A stretch of 64,000 nt of DNA. It comes from Rhipidocladum racemiflorum. Taxonomy: Eukaryota; Streptophyta; Magnoliopsida; Poales; Poaceae. Numbering within the stretch: the first letter of the stretch is position 1; each line of letters starts with the position of its first letter. Of the stretch, positions 62,006 to 64,000 are shown one piece after another. The position numbers and the translations under genes were made by a program. The stretch spans positions 63,318,854-63,382,853 of the forward strand of contig CM070580.1 of assembly GCA_036346355.1 (NCBI GenBank), given 5' to 3'. The notes beneath the pieces were generated by a model that had not been told where the DNA came from, made no database searches, and saw only the letters and a list, made by a program, of their open reading frames with translations.

Positions 62006-64000
62006 TATTAAATCGATCGTAAGATGATCACACTATCTATTTATTTGTCAAATCTATTCATTTGTTATTATTCTGCTGTGTCTAGAATTGATAATTCATC
62101 TATATTCACTCTATGTACTATCATAACCTTGAACTAGTACCATATACGCAGACGGTCGGATCCCTAGATTACTGGCCGAGGATCCCGCCTACTAGAGTGA
62201 TCACTATGCATGGTAATCTTGTATCACACATGGAGAACAGATAGGCTATAGCAGTTATTCGTGATACAAATTACAGGTCAGTGATAACCTAAAACATTTC
62301 CGAGTGGTTTATTGGCAAATCCCATCATGACACATCAATCAGCAAGACATGGGTTAGGAATGCATAGCAGCACCAAAGGAAAAACGCCCAAGAAAATCTA
62401 AAAAAAACAAGCAGCTTGAAATAATTCACAGGAGGGCCAGCCCCTACAACTATTGACACCCAAGGAGCTCATTAAAATCCAGAATCGCTGAGGAAGCTAT
62501 AGAGAACAAAGCTATGCATCTAAATGAATTACATACTATGATTGGAAAAAAAAAAAGATATCAGGCAGATTGGAAAGCTCTGTTTTATTCTCCTACAATA
62601 TATGCGACAATATACACAAGCTTGCTGCTGTCAATTGACAGCAACAATTTTAATACAATGCCCCACTTTCAGCCAGTACGAACTCTCCTTCTCCAATCCT
62701 CATGTTTCCTCCCTAGTCATTTCCTCGCCCCATGTGCTCTGGTCCACAAACGCTGGGTCAACTAGTCCAAGAGAGAGCCAGAGCTCCAAAATCACGGCCC
62801 TGAAAAGATCATCTTCTACTTATCCAGTTTCAAGTTATCGCAAAGGTGGCCAAGTTCTGGCCTAGACTCCATCCATGATGCAAATGTTGCTTCACGCAAA
62901 GATGTACAGTAGAGGTACGACCTATATGTGATCAGAAAGAAGTAACGCCTGCAATTGCAGAGTTGACGTAAGAATCACATAGTATTCTAGAAACAATTAT
63001 CTGCATCAACAGAAGATCAACTTTACACTTCATAAAGCATATTCTGATCCACATATCATTCCCCCATTTTGTTTCCAATGCAATAGCAATAACAGAACGA
63101 TCTCCCCAATATAGATTAATTTTCAAAGGGAGAAAACAATATATATCACTTGTAAAACTGGAAATTTGATAGATGCCACTGCAAGGGCAGTTTGCCACTC
63201 AAAAACAGTGATCTTTGGAAAATCTCATTCTGGCAATGTCAAAATGTTTGACCTGAGTGGAAATGATCACTTTATGTTTTTTGAAATAGCACCACAACCT
63301 TTTTTCGTATGCCACTCATGGCCAGAGACACCCAACCATGGATGGTCACCTCAGCTTTGCTGCTGGCAGCAGGCCGGCCACTCATTGCACATGGTTAATG
63401 TTGCTAGCAGATGGAAATTTTCTTGGCACATGTGAGCACAACATGGACGTAAATGCGCACAATCATGGCCTGGCTAAGTGCACGTCCATACAGTGACTGG
63501 AAAGTTACTGACTGCGATAATGGATCCTTTTCAAAAGGCAAAAGGATCACTTGTACCTGGATTAAACCCCTTCGATCTTTTTCAGTGGTATTATGCAAAG
63601 AACAATTGTTTCCAATGTCATATCGTCAATTAAGCTGTTTTCAGTGACATCACTTGAAATTACCTGCTTTCTAGTGGCATGGACAAAAGTTTTCCGAATT
63701 TCATTAGCAATATCGTGTGCGCACAGTAATTGAACACATCATATTATGCTTCCTTAAGGTACTGATGAAAAGCAAAATGGAACACATGTACGCCGAATTG
63801 TTTTGTTGATACATGCAGATCAATGTACCAAGAGATGCACTAGTTGAAAAATACCTTTTTTATATATAAATTTAAGGTCATGTAAGAAAACTTATTTTAA
63901 ATATTTTTAATCAAATGATACAACTACAGGCACTCCATCCTGATTATTTTCTATGAAGTGTAAACAACTAAAATACATGCTGAATAGAAAAGTGAAAGTT
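62006..64000. other. unassigned right end
   Basis: About 2 kb without a recognised gene or element. Open frames at 62514-62865 and 63166-63435 have no domain match and no conserved-looking sequence. Could be flank or UTR of a gene outside the window. Confidence 0.4.

Overview
The window is nuclear DNA from a grass (Poaceae; a panicoid would fit, but this was not tested). The reasons are GT-AG introns in a plant chloroplast-protein gene, a GC-rich intron-poor Dof gene, and a dense nest of grass-type transposons (CACTA, Copia, MULE, Helitron, MITEs, TRIM-like elements). Only two ordinary host genes can be supported: a Dof zinc-finger transcription factor near the left end (2113-3123, +) and a seven-exon gene for a PIFI-like chloroplast protein (49617-55475, +). 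Almost everything between them is transposable-element sequence nested in transposable-element sequence.

Layout. 1-2112: intergenic DNA and the Dof promoter. 2113-3123: Dof gene. 3124-6305: spacer with a Mutator-type MITE (3451-3712, 11-bp target duplication), a decayed Helitron-like copy (4634-4910) and CACTA-type debris. 6306-18559: a 12.25-kb CACTA (En/Spm) element with CACTACTACAG ends and a CGA target duplication. It carries a decayed TNP2 transposase gene, a second gene (Transposase_24 region plus Ulp1-like protease), an acidic ORF on the other strand, and two copies of a ~385-bp hairpin-forming leader, one before each + strand gene. 18880-32445: a decayed Copia element (minus strand) split by a small 1,091-bp CACTA (19672-20762, containing a 5S rRNA-derived sequence) and by an ORF-less LTR element (21933-30792) whose 4.8-kb LTR is itself a huge inverted repeat. 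32446-38707: a second decayed Copia (minus) with a solo LTR in its leader.

39015-49110 is a MULE-like element with inverted ends rich in ATCGCCCC/GGGGCGAT blocks. It carries a GRF-type zinc-finger gene (+), a plant mobile domain (PMD) pseudogene (-) and the N-terminal part of a MULE transposase (-). Later insertions sit inside it: an ultracompact TRIM/SMART-like three-LTR array (40439-41298), a hAT-type MITE (42909-43353) and two solo LTRs (43947-45198, 45984-47449). 49494-55475 is the PIFI-like gene. Its 3.2-kb intron 2 holds four Micron-like elements in (TA)n tracts, one further MITE and two short Helitrons. 56850-59636 is a decayed Copia leader and gag, cut by another LTR-like sequence (from 59637). 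61340-61899 is a PIF/Harbinger-type MITE. The last 2 kb show nothing recognisable.

The two host genes have no evident functional link. Most TE boundaries given here rest on terminal motifs plus matching target-site duplications read directly from the sequence; names of families rest on remembered motifs, not on database searches.
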